A DNA stretch of 21,091 nt, taken from Colimorpha_A sp045593985. GTDB taxonomy: Bacteria; Bacillota; Clostridia; Oscillospirales; CAG-272. Under the pieces are notes generated by a model, which saw only the letters and a program-made list of their open reading frames with translations, did no database searches and was not told the origin of the DNA. The position numbers were made by a program, and so were the translations under genes. This document shows positions 14,501-21,091 of this stretch, piece by piece (positions within the stretch are counted from its first letter, which is position 1; each line of letters begins with the position of its first letter). Location of the stretch: the NCBI GenBank assembly GCA_045593985.1, contig JAZNXR010000089.1, positions 1 through 21,091 on the forward strand. The letters are read 5' to 3'.

Positions 14501-14847
14501 AAAGATCCTTAAAGCGAAACGGCCTCCTTCTGAACGAAAGAGAGATCCTCGAGCTAATGGAAAAAAAGCTTAGCGGTAAATACATCCCCGTTTCCCTAAA
14601 CAAGGACGGCAGTTATTCGAAGGTCTCTGTCGACAAGCTTCATACTCTTGAAGAGTTCGGCACACTTCGCAGAAAGGTTGAAGAAACCGTAACGAAGCTT
14701 GCAACCGAAATCAAGCAAGGAAGGTCAGACTGCAAGCCATTCAAGGACAAAAGAAATAACAGCTGTAAATACTGTCCTTATATTGCAGTATGCAGAAGCT
14801 CTTATGGATTCGAATTAAAGGAGGATAATAACAAGTTCTATGGCTGA
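11536..14847 (+). CDS. addB: AddAB helicase-nuclease subunit B
   Basis: AddB is the second subunit of the Gram-positive RecBCD equivalent, which resects double-strand breaks for RecA loading and recognises Chi. The 1103-residue protein begins with a Walker A motif (GGTGSGKS, 7-14), as in clostridial AddB, then a helicase-like body without a full motif set. The C-terminal RecB-type nuclease shows LIHRVLEKF, GTVDRVD and the D912-Y-K914 centre in IIDYKTGK. The iron-sulfur ligands are in place: C748 upstream of the nuclease, and C1077-x2-C1080-x5-C1086 at its end, the AddB spacing. AGGAG five bases before the ATG is a good ribosome binding site. It lies 12 bases after the topoisomerase gene and overlaps addA by eight bases, so the three genes form one transcription unit. 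Confidence 0.94.
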   Translation: MIEFVLGGTGSGKSALITERILSDLKSDKKVVLIVPEQAALSTESSITLEAQNQNISTLNLEVLNFSRLCNRAFRLYGGISYSCVTPGAKALILWDALFSSIPYLKHYKTEIEDADKFVSSLTSLITEFKAYNITPAKLSEAAEEALADNVKLSEKLTDLSLIYSSYLSLLNEKWDDPSDDLSKLASLLEDRKMFDGYNVYIHSFKGFTPQQINVLRFIFEQAQSVTVTLCMRDSDSSFAFDAVKETKKVLTSLCRTAPQINYLEDNQDKPADLAFLERNLWDNIDGTSFDSATNNVRSVVCSDPYDEAEFVAADILSFIREGARYKDFAVIARDIERYKGIIDAVFKKFDIPCRIFDEIPLSEQPLFKLIISAIDIKNGNWSTSDVMVYLKTGLCSITPDECNTLENYVSTWNIRGSQWRNDNGWLMNPDGYKDRLTVEGKALLDTVNELRVKIVRPLEKLHEYLDGKHSVNEICHAIYAFLSDLCVSDKILSKNDDDEIRLWNCLCDVLDTMCETVGERKVDSKLFTGLFATVVAQSSIGTLPATIDEISVGSAHLLRTDSVKRTYILGLNENIFPAQALENSFFSDAEKIYLETCDLVLSPTSDKSFNEELYYFYTAVTSASEAVTVLCSQKEVDGKSLRPSIAFDRIHALFPNSKRAETSNLGSTRLICTPTQAFEYVYSLSGNEGEALRSAYRNLPEYEGVVDGERQPLQTTEESLDNEIVSKLFEDKIIDLSQSKLDKFVLCAFSYQCSYLLKLKEQKKAEFSPADTGNLIHRVLEKFFTNIRVDGKIPEISDRELEDQIDLILNDYLGGIFGKETDVNISKRSFQLFMRLKRTLRVLIRNLLDEFSESEFVPSFFELKIDDKNAGGIVAPLAFPLPDGSKALIHGTVDRVDTCKRGNDVYVRIIDYKTGKKEFNLADVALGLNLQMLIYLFSIWADKGGSFRKALNVSGDVIPAGVLYLKSKLDSFTAEADTDPSTVYRLTERSLKRNGLLLNEREILELMEKKLSGKYIPVSLNKDGSYSKVSVDKLHTLEEFGTLRRKVEETVTKLATEIKQGRSDCKPFKDKRNNSCKYCPYIAVCRSSYGFELKEDNNKFYG

Positions 14848-17800
14848 TAAAGAAATAACCTGGACAGAAGAACAGATCGATGCAATCACCGATCAATCCT
14901 CCGATATTCTTGTATCTGCTGCAGCGGGATCGGGTAAAACCGCGGTTCTGACCGAACGCCTTATCAGAAAGATAACTGATCCCGTTAATCCAATTGACAT
15001 AAGCAGGATACTTGTAGTTACATTTACCGAAGATGCTGCAAACGAGCTTAAAATCCGTATCCGCAAGGCCTTGACAGACGCAATGGCAGCTGATCCTGCA
15101 AACAAGCGCCTTCAAAGACAGCATATGCTGTTGCCGAGTGCAAAAATCTCAACGATTCACGGGTTTTGCCTCGACTTGATCAGATCGAACTATGAGCTTC
15201 TCGGTCTCTCCCCAAAGCTTCGGGTTTCTGACGAAGGTCAAAACTCGCTTTTAATGCAGCAGATAGCGGACGCTGTTGTTGACGGCTACTATGCAGAGCT
15301 GCCCGAATATGACGATATCGACAATTTCGTTGAATTCGCAGATAATTTTATAACTCTTCAGGATACATCATTTACCGCAAAGCTGATTTCGATTTACAAA
15401 AAGCTGCAATCCTACCCCGAGGGAGTTGACTTTTTAGCAAAATCAGCCGATGCATACAATTTCCCTGACGACGATATTTCTTCGTCAATATGGTGTCAGG
15501 CAGTTTTCTCAAGATTCGAGCAAATGCTTAAATATTACCTCACCATATTTACCGAAGCAATAGAAAAATTGGACGAATATCCTGAAATATCCGATAAATA
15601 CACTCCCGCATTCGAATCCTCCGTTGAAGGAATTATCGCCATCATTTCTGCAATTAAAAGCGGAAGCTACGAAGAAGTGCAGACTGTATCTGCAAATATC
15701 AAATTCGAAAAAATGGGTTATAAAAAGGGCTATGAGGATGACGATACCCTGAAGTTCTTTAAGGAAACCCGTAGAGCCTTTTCGGATGAATTCAGGGACT
15801 TTAAAAAGACATATTTTTCATATTCGTCAGACGTCCTTATTTCAACTGCGAAGAAAACAAAGGAGTATGTTTTAAATTTCCACAAGCTGCTTTCTAACTT
15901 TGAACGCAGATTCTCTTACGAAAAGAGAAAAAGAGGAATTATCGACTTTAACGACATGGAGCGAATGGCATATTCGCTTCTTGTTAGTCGGGATGGCTCC
16001 TTTACCCCTCTTGCAAGCGAAATTGCGGATAAATATGATGAGGTCTACATTGACGAATATCAGGACGTAAACTCGCTTCAAGACGGCATTTTCAAATCGA
16101 TAACACGCTCTACCAACCGATTCATGGTAGGAGATATCAAGCAGAGCATTTACGGATTCAGAGGCGCCGAGCCTAAAATATTTGCCGACTACCGTTTGTG
16201 CGACGATGTTCGCCTGATACCGCTTACCCATAATTTCCGCTCCGATAAGACCGTAATTGATTTCTCAAACGAAATTTGCGGTAACCTCTTCACTAATTTC
16301 GGAAAAACTGTGCCTTACGACGAGTCCGACAAGTTATTTTTTGCAAAGAAATCGGAAGAAAAGCAGGATCCGGAAATTATAATTATCGAGGATAAGTCGC
16401 TTAAGGACGATGCGGATGAGGATAACTCCGAGGAAGATGATAATTCGAGCGATGCTTTTAAGCCCGAAGCAAAATATGTAGCAAAGCGAATAAGCGAGCT
16501 TGTTAAACAAGGCGTAAAGCCGTCTGATATCGCAATTCTGATGCGGTCGGCAAAATCTGATGCTAAAATCTATGAGGATGCCCTCTCTGAATACGGCATT
16601 GTCAGTCAAAACAAGGAACAAAAGGATCTGTTCTCAAGCGCAGAGGTCATGCTCCTCATGTGCATCTTGAATGTCATTGACAACCCGAGCAGAGATATAT
16701 ATCTTGCAGGCGCACTGAAAAGCCCTATTTATAACATCACCCTTTCGGAGCTTGCGAAGATCCGTAGACACAAGGAGGATTCCTCGCTATATGAGGCGCT
16801 CGTAGCATATACAAACGACTTTAAGTTCAAAAAGGGTGAATTCTTCCTTCAAAAGCTCGAAGAATACAGACAAATGGCAAATAAGCCTGTTGACCGTTTG
16901 ATATGGCATATTTTCTGCGACAGTGGGCTTCTTGCTTACGCTTCTGATAATAAGATTTCTCCTCACAGCGGAAAAGCCAACCTGATGCGAGTATATGAAA
17001 AAGCCCGTTCCTTTGAAAACGGTACATTTAAGGGCTTATATAACTTTATCCGCTACGTAAACGATATCCTTGATTCGGATACAGTTGTTCCCTCCCCATC
17101 AGCTGCGAACAGTGATGACGTTGTCGATATTATGACGATTCATAAGTCCAAAGGCCTGGAACGCAAATACGTTTTCCTTTGCGGAACAGCCAAGCGTTTT
17201 AACACCCGTGACGAATCGGAAAGCGTTATCATAGAAAAGAATATCGGAACATCACTCAAGCTTTCCGAGGATACGGGACTTGCCACAGTCGATACCTTCT
17301 ACCGCCTGGCATCGTCAATTATTGTTCACAATAATACCCTCGAAGAAGAAATACGAGTTCTGTACGTTGCGCTCACACGTGCTAAAAGCAAGCTCGTGAT
17401 TGTTGCGTCAGTTCATGATGCAGATAAGCTGAAAGAAATAGCCAGGCTGAAAAGATATGCATCCGTCGCAGGCGGATATATCTATTCTAAAAAGCTCAGC
17501 TTTATTAATTGGATACTGCTTTCAGAAAATTCTGTTGAGCCGCAATTCATAAACGTCGACGATATAGACTCACGCGAAGAAACGGCAGAAGAAAATACCG
17601 CAGTCAATAGCGAGCCTTATGACGAAGCTCTTGTTGAGAAGCTCACAAAGGAGTTTTTGAAGCGTTTTTCAACTGTCTATTCCGCAACCGAAGCTTCAAA
17701 GATACCGGCAAAGCTATCTGTCTCGGAGCTTTATCCAACAATTCTCGACGATTTTGACGATGCTGAAAAGCTCGCAGACAGCAAAAAGCCTAAAATGCGA

Positions 17801-18388
17801 GTTCCTCGCTTCATCGACGATAATGAGTCAAGAGGCGCAAGAATCGGAACGGCAACCCACCAGTTTATGCAGTTCTGCGATTTTAACAGGCTTGAAAGCG
17901 ATGGCGTAGAAGCCGAAATCAAGCGTCTGACAGACCTCGGTTTCCTGGATCCGAAAACCGCTTCCCTCGTAAATGTTTTCTCGGTCAAAAGATTCTTGAA
18001 GAGCCAACTATTTGCCGAACTGAAAAAATCACCGAAGGTAACAAGAGAGCTTCGATTCAATGTTCTCCTGAATGCTTCAGCTTTTTCCGATAAAAAGAAG
18101 GTAGAGCTTGAAGAAGAAAAGGTGCTCGTTCAGGGCGTAATTGACTGTCTGTATGAAACGGGTGACGGAAAAACGGTTCTTCTCGATTATAAGACCGATT
18201 TTATTCCTTCAGATATTTCGGAAAAGGACGCAGAAGAACTGCTGATCACAAGCCACTGTAAGCAGCTTTCTTATTACGCCGAGGCTTGCAAAAAGATTCT
18301 TGGTATTGCTGTCGACAAAGTAATAATTTACTCCTTTGCCCTTGGGAAGTCGGTGGAAATACCAAAGGACAGACTCTTAAAAATATAA
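14840..18388 (+). CDS. addA: AddAB helicase-nuclease subunit A
   Basis: AddA is the helicase and nuclease subunit of AddAB, which processes DNA double-strand breaks. In this 1182-residue protein the superfamily 1 motifs are all present: Walker A AAGSGKT (28-34), EDAANELKIRI (Ia), STIHGFC, Walker B DEYQD (405-409), GDIKQSIYGFRGA, THNFRS, TIHKSKGLE and YVALTRAKSKL. The C-terminal nuclease has GTATHQFM, D1102 in GVIDCLYE and D1116-Y-K1118, matching the RecB nuclease centre. Residues of about 523-538 are strongly acidic (DDADEDNSEEDDNSSD), probably a flexible linker. The ATG overlaps the end of addB by eight bases. AGGAGG (14819-14824) is 15 bases upstream, long for direct initiation, so translational coupling with addB is likely. 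A two-way terminator follows the stop. Confidence 0.95.
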   Translation: MADKEITWTEEQIDAITDQSSDILVSAAAGSGKTAVLTERLIRKITDPVNPIDISRILVVTFTEDAANELKIRIRKALTDAMAADPANKRLQRQHMLLPSAKISTIHGFCLDLIRSNYELLGLSPKLRVSDEGQNSLLMQQIADAVVDGYYAELPEYDDIDNFVEFADNFITLQDTSFTAKLISIYKKLQSYPEGVDFLAKSADAYNFPDDDISSSIWCQAVFSRFEQMLKYYLTIFTEAIEKLDEYPEISDKYTPAFESSVEGIIAIISAIKSGSYEEVQTVSANIKFEKMGYKKGYEDDDTLKFFKETRRAFSDEFRDFKKTYFSYSSDVLISTAKKTKEYVLNFHKLLSNFERRFSYEKRKRGIIDFNDMERMAYSLLVSRDGSFTPLASEIADKYDEVYIDEYQDVNSLQDGIFKSITRSTNRFMVGDIKQSIYGFRGAEPKIFADYRLCDDVRLIPLTHNFRSDKTVIDFSNEICGNLFTNFGKTVPYDESDKLFFAKKSEEKQDPEIIIIEDKSLKDDADEDNSEEDDNSSDAFKPEAKYVAKRISELVKQGVKPSDIAILMRSAKSDAKIYEDALSEYGIVSQNKEQKDLFSSAEVMLLMCILNVIDNPSRDIYLAGALKSPIYNITLSELAKIRRHKEDSSLYEALVAYTNDFKFKKGEFFLQKLEEYRQMANKPVDRLIWHIFCDSGLLAYASDNKISPHSGKANLMRVYEKARSFENGTFKGLYNFIRYVNDILDSDTVVPSPSAANSDDVVDIMTIHKSKGLERKYVFLCGTAKRFNTRDESESVIIEKNIGTSLKLSEDTGLATVDTFYRLASSIIVHNNTLEEEIRVLYVALTRAKSKLVIVASVHDADKLKEIARLKRYASVAGGYIYSKKLSFINWILLSENSVEPQFINVDDIDSREETAEENTAVNSEPYDEALVEKLTKEFLKRFSTVYSATEASKIPAKLSVSELYPTILDDFDDAEKLADSKKPKMRVPRFIDDNESRGARIGTATHQFMQFCDFNRLESDGVEAEIKRLTDLGFLDPKTASLVNVFSVKRFLKSQLFAELKKSPKVTRELRFNVLLNASAFSDKKKVELEEEKVLVQGVIDCLYETGDGKTVLLDYKTDFIPSDISEKDAEELLITSHCKQLSYYAEACKKILGIAVDKVIIYSFALGKSVEIPKDRLLKI

Positions 18389-18390
18389 AA

Positions 18391-18424
18391 ATAGTGCCGC
18401 AAGCATTTGCGGCACTTTTTATTA
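18391..18424. terminator. Bidirectional intrinsic terminator between addA and the EEP gene
   Basis: A 10-base-pair stem AGTGCCGCAA / TTGCGGCACT (18393-18402 with 18407-18416) has the loop GCAT. On the plus strand T5 and ATTATTT follow; on the minus strand ATTTTTATATTTTT follows. It lies between the convergent stop codons of addA and the EEP-family gene and should end both transcripts. Confidence 0.92.
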
Positions 18425-19132
18425 TTTAAAATTAAGCTCTGCGATGTGCGGGCGGTGGTCTGCGGCAACGATAGCAGGAATGTCGGCAGAAACGACCTCG
18501 ACGTCAGGACTAACGAAGATAAAGTCAATTTTTGCTCTCGGCTTGTCTGACGGGAAAGAGAGCTTCGGCTCGTCAAAGAAATCAGCCGTATCGACCATTC
18601 TTTCGCGAAGGATCTCGATGAGCTGGTTGTCGGGACCAATGTTGAAATCTCCCATAAGTACACAGCGCTTATCCGTTATATGCTTAAGTAACGTCTTTAC
18701 GGCGTTGACTTGTTCATCGGGATAAAGGCCGAAGTGAGTAACGAGAAGGGTTATATCGCCCTCAAGCTTTGCCTTGAGAATGGAACGAGTCTCATAATTT
18801 TCGCCGAAAACCTTTTCATCGGGATCGGGAATAAGAATTGTCTCGGCAGAAAGCACCGGGATCTTTGAAATCATGCCGTTACCGTAAGGAAGATGTCCCC
18901 TTACCCAAATTGCAGGAGCAAAATAGTGATTAGCAAAGCCGGTAAGCTTCTGAAGGTTTCCGACCTGATCTTCAAAGGCAGGATCGGGCTCGGCAACAGA
19001 TGCGCCTCGCATCTCATTAAGACCAACAACGTCTGCTCCGCAGTCGAGGATCGCTTTAGCCATTATCTCATAGTCGATCTTCCGTTCAATATAGTTGAGA
19101 CAATGCTGTGTGTTAAACGACATAAATTTCAT
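18422..19132 (-). CDS. Endonuclease/exonuclease/phosphatase (EEP) family protein
   Basis: EEP-fold enzymes are metal-dependent phosphoesterases that include exonuclease III, DNase I, inositol phosphatases and sphingomyelinases. This 236-residue protein shows the core active-site set: N7 in FNTQH, the metal-binding E40 in VGLNEMRG, H133 in THFG, D162 and N164 in GDFNIGPDN, D203 in KIDFIF, and D225-H226 in ADHRPH. No signal peptide is visible, so it is probably cytosolic. The ATG at 19130-19132 has GGAGGT six bases upstream. It follows the YitT-family gene by 54 bases with no clear promoter, so the two may be co-transcribed. All catalytic residues are present, but the substrate (DNA, phospholipid head group or sugar phosphate) cannot be told from the sequence. 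Confidence 0.88.
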   Translation of the reverse strand: MKFMSFNTQHCLNYIERKIDYEIMAKAILDCGADVVGLNEMRGASVAEPDPAFEDQVGNLQKLTGFANHYFAPAIWVRGHLPYGNGMISKIPVLSAETILIPDPDEKVFGENYETRSILKAKLEGDITLLVTHFGLYPDEQVNAVKTLLKHITDKRCVLMGDFNIGPDNQLIEILRERMVDTADFFDEPKLSFPSDKPRAKIDFIFVSPDVEVVSADIPAIVAADHRPHIAELNFK

Positions 19133-19186
19133 AATATTACCTCCGATTATTGTTCGACAAATTTGAATTCCGTAACTTCAATGTTT

Positions 19187-20050
19187 TCACTTATTGTTAT
19201 TAGAGAACACATCAGCAACCTCGCTGATGGTTATATAAGCATCATGGTCAATTTCGTGGACAAGCTCCTTCATCCTGACAACCTGATAACGGTTTACCAC
19301 GAAATAAAGCATTGATTTTTCTTTATTTGAATAACCGCCTTTTGCTTCAAGACGTGTTACCCCGCTTCCGAATACTTCACAGAGTTTTTCGCACACCTCG
19401 TCGGGATGCTCGGTAATGATAATAGCGCATTTGGCTCTATCAAGACCGTCAACAATAAAGTCGATAGTTTTTAACCCGGCCGCATAAGTAACAATTGAAT
19501 AAAGCGGTAAGATCCAGTTTTCAAGAACAAAACCGCACACAATATAAAGTAACACGTTGTATATCATTACAAAGGTGCCAACGGTAATTCCAAGTCGCTT
19601 TGCAAAGATAACGGCCATAACTTCAATGCCGTCCATAGCTCCGCCGTAGCGAATCGCTATACCGCTTCCAATACCCGAAATAACACCGCCAAAAAGGGCG
19701 CAAAGAAGCAGATCAGTACCAGCTAAAGGCGAGGCAATACTCACGTCAATCGGAAGGACATCGGTAATTAACCAGGAAGATATTGAGTAGATGCAAACCG
19801 TGTATATTGCATATACGGTAAATACCCACCCTTGCTTTTTGAGTCCAAAAAGAAACAGCGGAACATTCAATATAACAAGGAAAATTGAAAGCGTTAAATA
19901 TTCAGGAGTTATTTGATCCAACAGTATAGACGTTCCGGAGATGCCACTGTCATATAAATTTACAGGCATTAAAAAGACAGTAATACCAAATGCATTAACA
20001 ATGCCGGCGATCGTAAGCATTAGAAAATTGCTGCATTTCAGTTTATTCAT
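19187..20050 (-). CDS. YitT family membrane protein (DUF161/DUF2179)
   Basis: This 287-residue protein has the YitT family layout. About five hydrophobic segments fill the first 190 residues, with the family motifs NAFGITVFLMPVNLYDSGISG near the N-terminus and IRYGGAMDGIEVMAV in the middle. A soluble C-terminal DUF2179 domain (about 205-285, from DGLDRAKCAIIITEHPDEV) has an alpha/beta pattern. The biochemical role of YitT proteins is not established; they are common in Firmicutes, often in several copies. An extended -10 promoter lies upstream, but the ribosome binding site is weak (GAGAGCGGG before the ATG at 20048-20050). The stop is UGA. The downstream EEP gene is probably in the same transcript. 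Confidence 0.9.
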   Translation of the reverse strand: MNKLKCSNFLMLTIAGIVNAFGITVFLMPVNLYDSGISGTSILLDQITPEYLTLSIFLVILNVPLFLFGLKKQGWVFTVYAIYTVCIYSISSWLITDVLPIDVSIASPLAGTDLLLCALFGGVISGIGSGIAIRYGGAMDGIEVMAVIFAKRLGITVGTFVMIYNVLLYIVCGFVLENWILPLYSIVTYAAGLKTIDFIVDGLDRAKCAIIITEHPDEVCEKLCEVFGSGVTRLEAKGGYSNKEKSMLYFVVNRYQVVRMKELVHEIDHDAYITISEVADVFSNNNK

Positions 20051-20091
20051 AACAGAACCCGCTCTCGTAACAAATCTGATTTACATAAATA

Positions 20092-20100
20092 ATTATATCA
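20092..20100 (-). promoter_or_regulatory. Extended -10 promoter of the YitT-family gene
   Basis: On the minus strand the sequence TGATATAAT gives a perfect TATAAT (20092-20097) with the TGn extension (20099-20100). No convincing -35 box is seen at 16-18 bases, which is acceptable for extended -10 promoters. The leader would be about 35 bases. Confidence 0.6.
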
Positions 20101-20141
20101 CAATTTCATAGAAAAGTATATAGTAAATTTAATTTTATATG

Positions 20142-20156
20142 CCAACACGAAGTTGG
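20142..20156 (-). terminator. Weak stem-loop after the MFS gene
   Basis: A five-base-pair stem CCAAC / GTTGG with a five-base loop lies six bases past the MFS stop codon. The following minus-strand bases (CATATAAAATTAAATTT) are AT-rich without a proper U run, so this is at best a weak terminator. Confidence 0.3.
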
Positions 20157-20162
20157 TCTTCA

Positions 20163-21091
20163 TCAGACCTTATTAGGCTTTTTAATTCTCCTTAAAACGA
20201 TCAGCCCAACAACTAATATTATTGGGAACAACGTAGCAACAAGTAAACCCGTTTTAAGGTTGCCGCCTGCCATTTCAGAAAGGCTTCCCACCATAGCGGG
20301 GCTCACCATAGCTCCCAAATCTCCTGCCAGTGCTAAGAATGCAAACATTTCCGTTCCGCCTCGCGGACAATGCTTGGAGGATATGCTGATAGAACCCGGC
20401 CACATAATTCCGACTCCCAAACCGCATAGTGCGCACCCTGCAAGACCGAGAATCGGCATAGTAGAGAGAGATGCGAGCAAATAACAACCGGCGCAGATAA
20501 TTCCGCAAACAAGCATAACCTTAGTTAAGTCAAGCTTTTCGCTGAATTTACCGTACAGCATACGGGCTATACCCATAAACATTGCAAACAAGCACGGGCC
20601 TGCCAGATCACCGACTGTTTTTGAAACGCCTATTGCCGACTCGGTGAAAGCAGACGCCCATTGTGCCATAGTCGCCTCTGATGCTCCTGAGCACACCATA
20701 AGCAGTATCATCAGCCAAAAGATCGGCGTTTTGAATAACTTGCGAATGCCAAGGCTCTCGCCTTCTTCCACCAATCGCTCAATAGGACAGCTTATAAAAT
20801 TGAAGGTATTATAAAGAGGCACTAATGCCCAAATAAAAGTAAGTATCTTCCAATACTCAACACCCACGAGAGAGAAGAAGAGCGTAGAACCCAAAATGAC
20901 ATCCATCGCACCCCAACAATAGAAGGAATGTAAAAGGCACATTACTCCGTCCTTGTTTTCAAAGGGTCACGCTACAACTATGGGACTTACCAAAACCTCA
21001 ACAAGGCCGCTGCCTATGGCATAAAGGACTACAGAAATCAGAATACCGATAAAAGGCACCGGAAGCAGATCCGGCAAAATTGCCATCAGAA
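20163..21091 (-). pseudogene. MFS transporter, 3' part, with an in-frame UGA; runs off the window
   Basis: The reading frame from the window edge to the stop at 20163 encodes the second half of a major facilitator transporter. Before the interruption it reads through a helix and GSGLVEVLVSPIVVA; after it come PFENKDGVM and SLLHSFYCWG-like residues, then a cytoplasmic loop and about six hydrophobic segments ending in RRIKKPNKV. A TGA at 20967-20969 interrupts the frame. As I recall the family, relatives read VEACP here, so one base change of a Cys codon (TGC or TGT) explains it. The longest intact piece with a Met start (20163-20942, 259 residues) has no good ribosome binding site and would lack the N-terminal half. 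The 5' end lies outside the window. A sequencing error or recoding is not excluded. The transported substrate is unknown. Confidence 0.75.

Noticed and set aside
16406..16453. Acidic run in AddA as a separate domain or inserted element
   Set aside because: It is a short Asp/Glu/Ser-rich stretch inside an unbroken helicase frame, best explained as a flexible linker.
6127..18388. Helicase, topoisomerase and nuclease genes as a new phage-defence island
   Set aside because: PcrA, AddA and AddB carry the full motif sets of the housekeeping repair proteins. Nothing mobile, no toxin and no sensor gene is linked to them.
20943..20969. UGA decoded as an amino acid throughout this genome
   Set aside because: mscS, the DUF2079 gene, the QueG-like gene, the YitT gene and the MFS gene itself all end at UGA at the expected family length, so UGA is a normal stop here.

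Overview
The window looks like a chromosomal piece of a low-to-mid GC Gram-positive anaerobe of class Clostridia, probably an uncultured gut member of the Oscillospirales or a relative. The evidence is AddAB rather than RecBCD, strong GGAGG-type ribosome binding sites, near-consensus sigma-A promoters (TTGACA, 17 bases, TATAAT), a YitT/DUF2179 protein, a PcrA with a long insertion of a kind I associate with clostridia, and a divergent clostridial-type ParE/GyrB paralogue. UGA ends at least five genes here, so the standard code applies.

Layout. Bases 1-263 hold no gene. They carry an array of small hairpins joined by ATGATG (left half) and CATCAT (right half), followed by a tRNA terminator. 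Next on the minus strand are tRNA-Gln(TTG), an MscS channel, a DUF2079 membrane protein, two tandem cytosolic GH20 beta-N-acetylhexosaminidases and the helicase PcrA. In transcription order the last four read pcrA, GH20, GH20, DUF2079 and look like one operon; mscS has its own promoter. A short QueG-like iron-sulfur protein, also minus strand, precedes pcrA. A 49-base divergent gap separates it from a plus-strand operon of a ParE/GyrB-like subunit, addB and addA. A two-way terminator follows. The rest is minus strand: an endonuclease/exonuclease/phosphatase-family protein, a YitT-family membrane protein, and the C-terminal part of an MFS transporter whose frame is broken by an in-frame UGA and which runs off the window edge.

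How the genes fit together. PcrA, AddA, AddB and the type IIA topoisomerase subunit form a DNA repair and topology cluster on the two sides of the QueG-like gene. The two hexosaminidases, without signal peptides, probably trim amino-sugar oligosaccharides inside the cell. MscS, DUF2079, YitT and the MFS protein are membrane proteins with no evident link to each other.

I did not find a clear new multi-gene defence or mobile system. The points most worth a second look are the hairpin array beside the tRNA, the orphan ParE/GyrB paralogue with EGNSA in place of EGDSA, the duplicated cytosolic GH20 pair, the interrupted MFS gene, the possible leaderless start of the QueG-like gene, and the pcrA promoter whose -35 box lies inside the preceding terminator hairpin.
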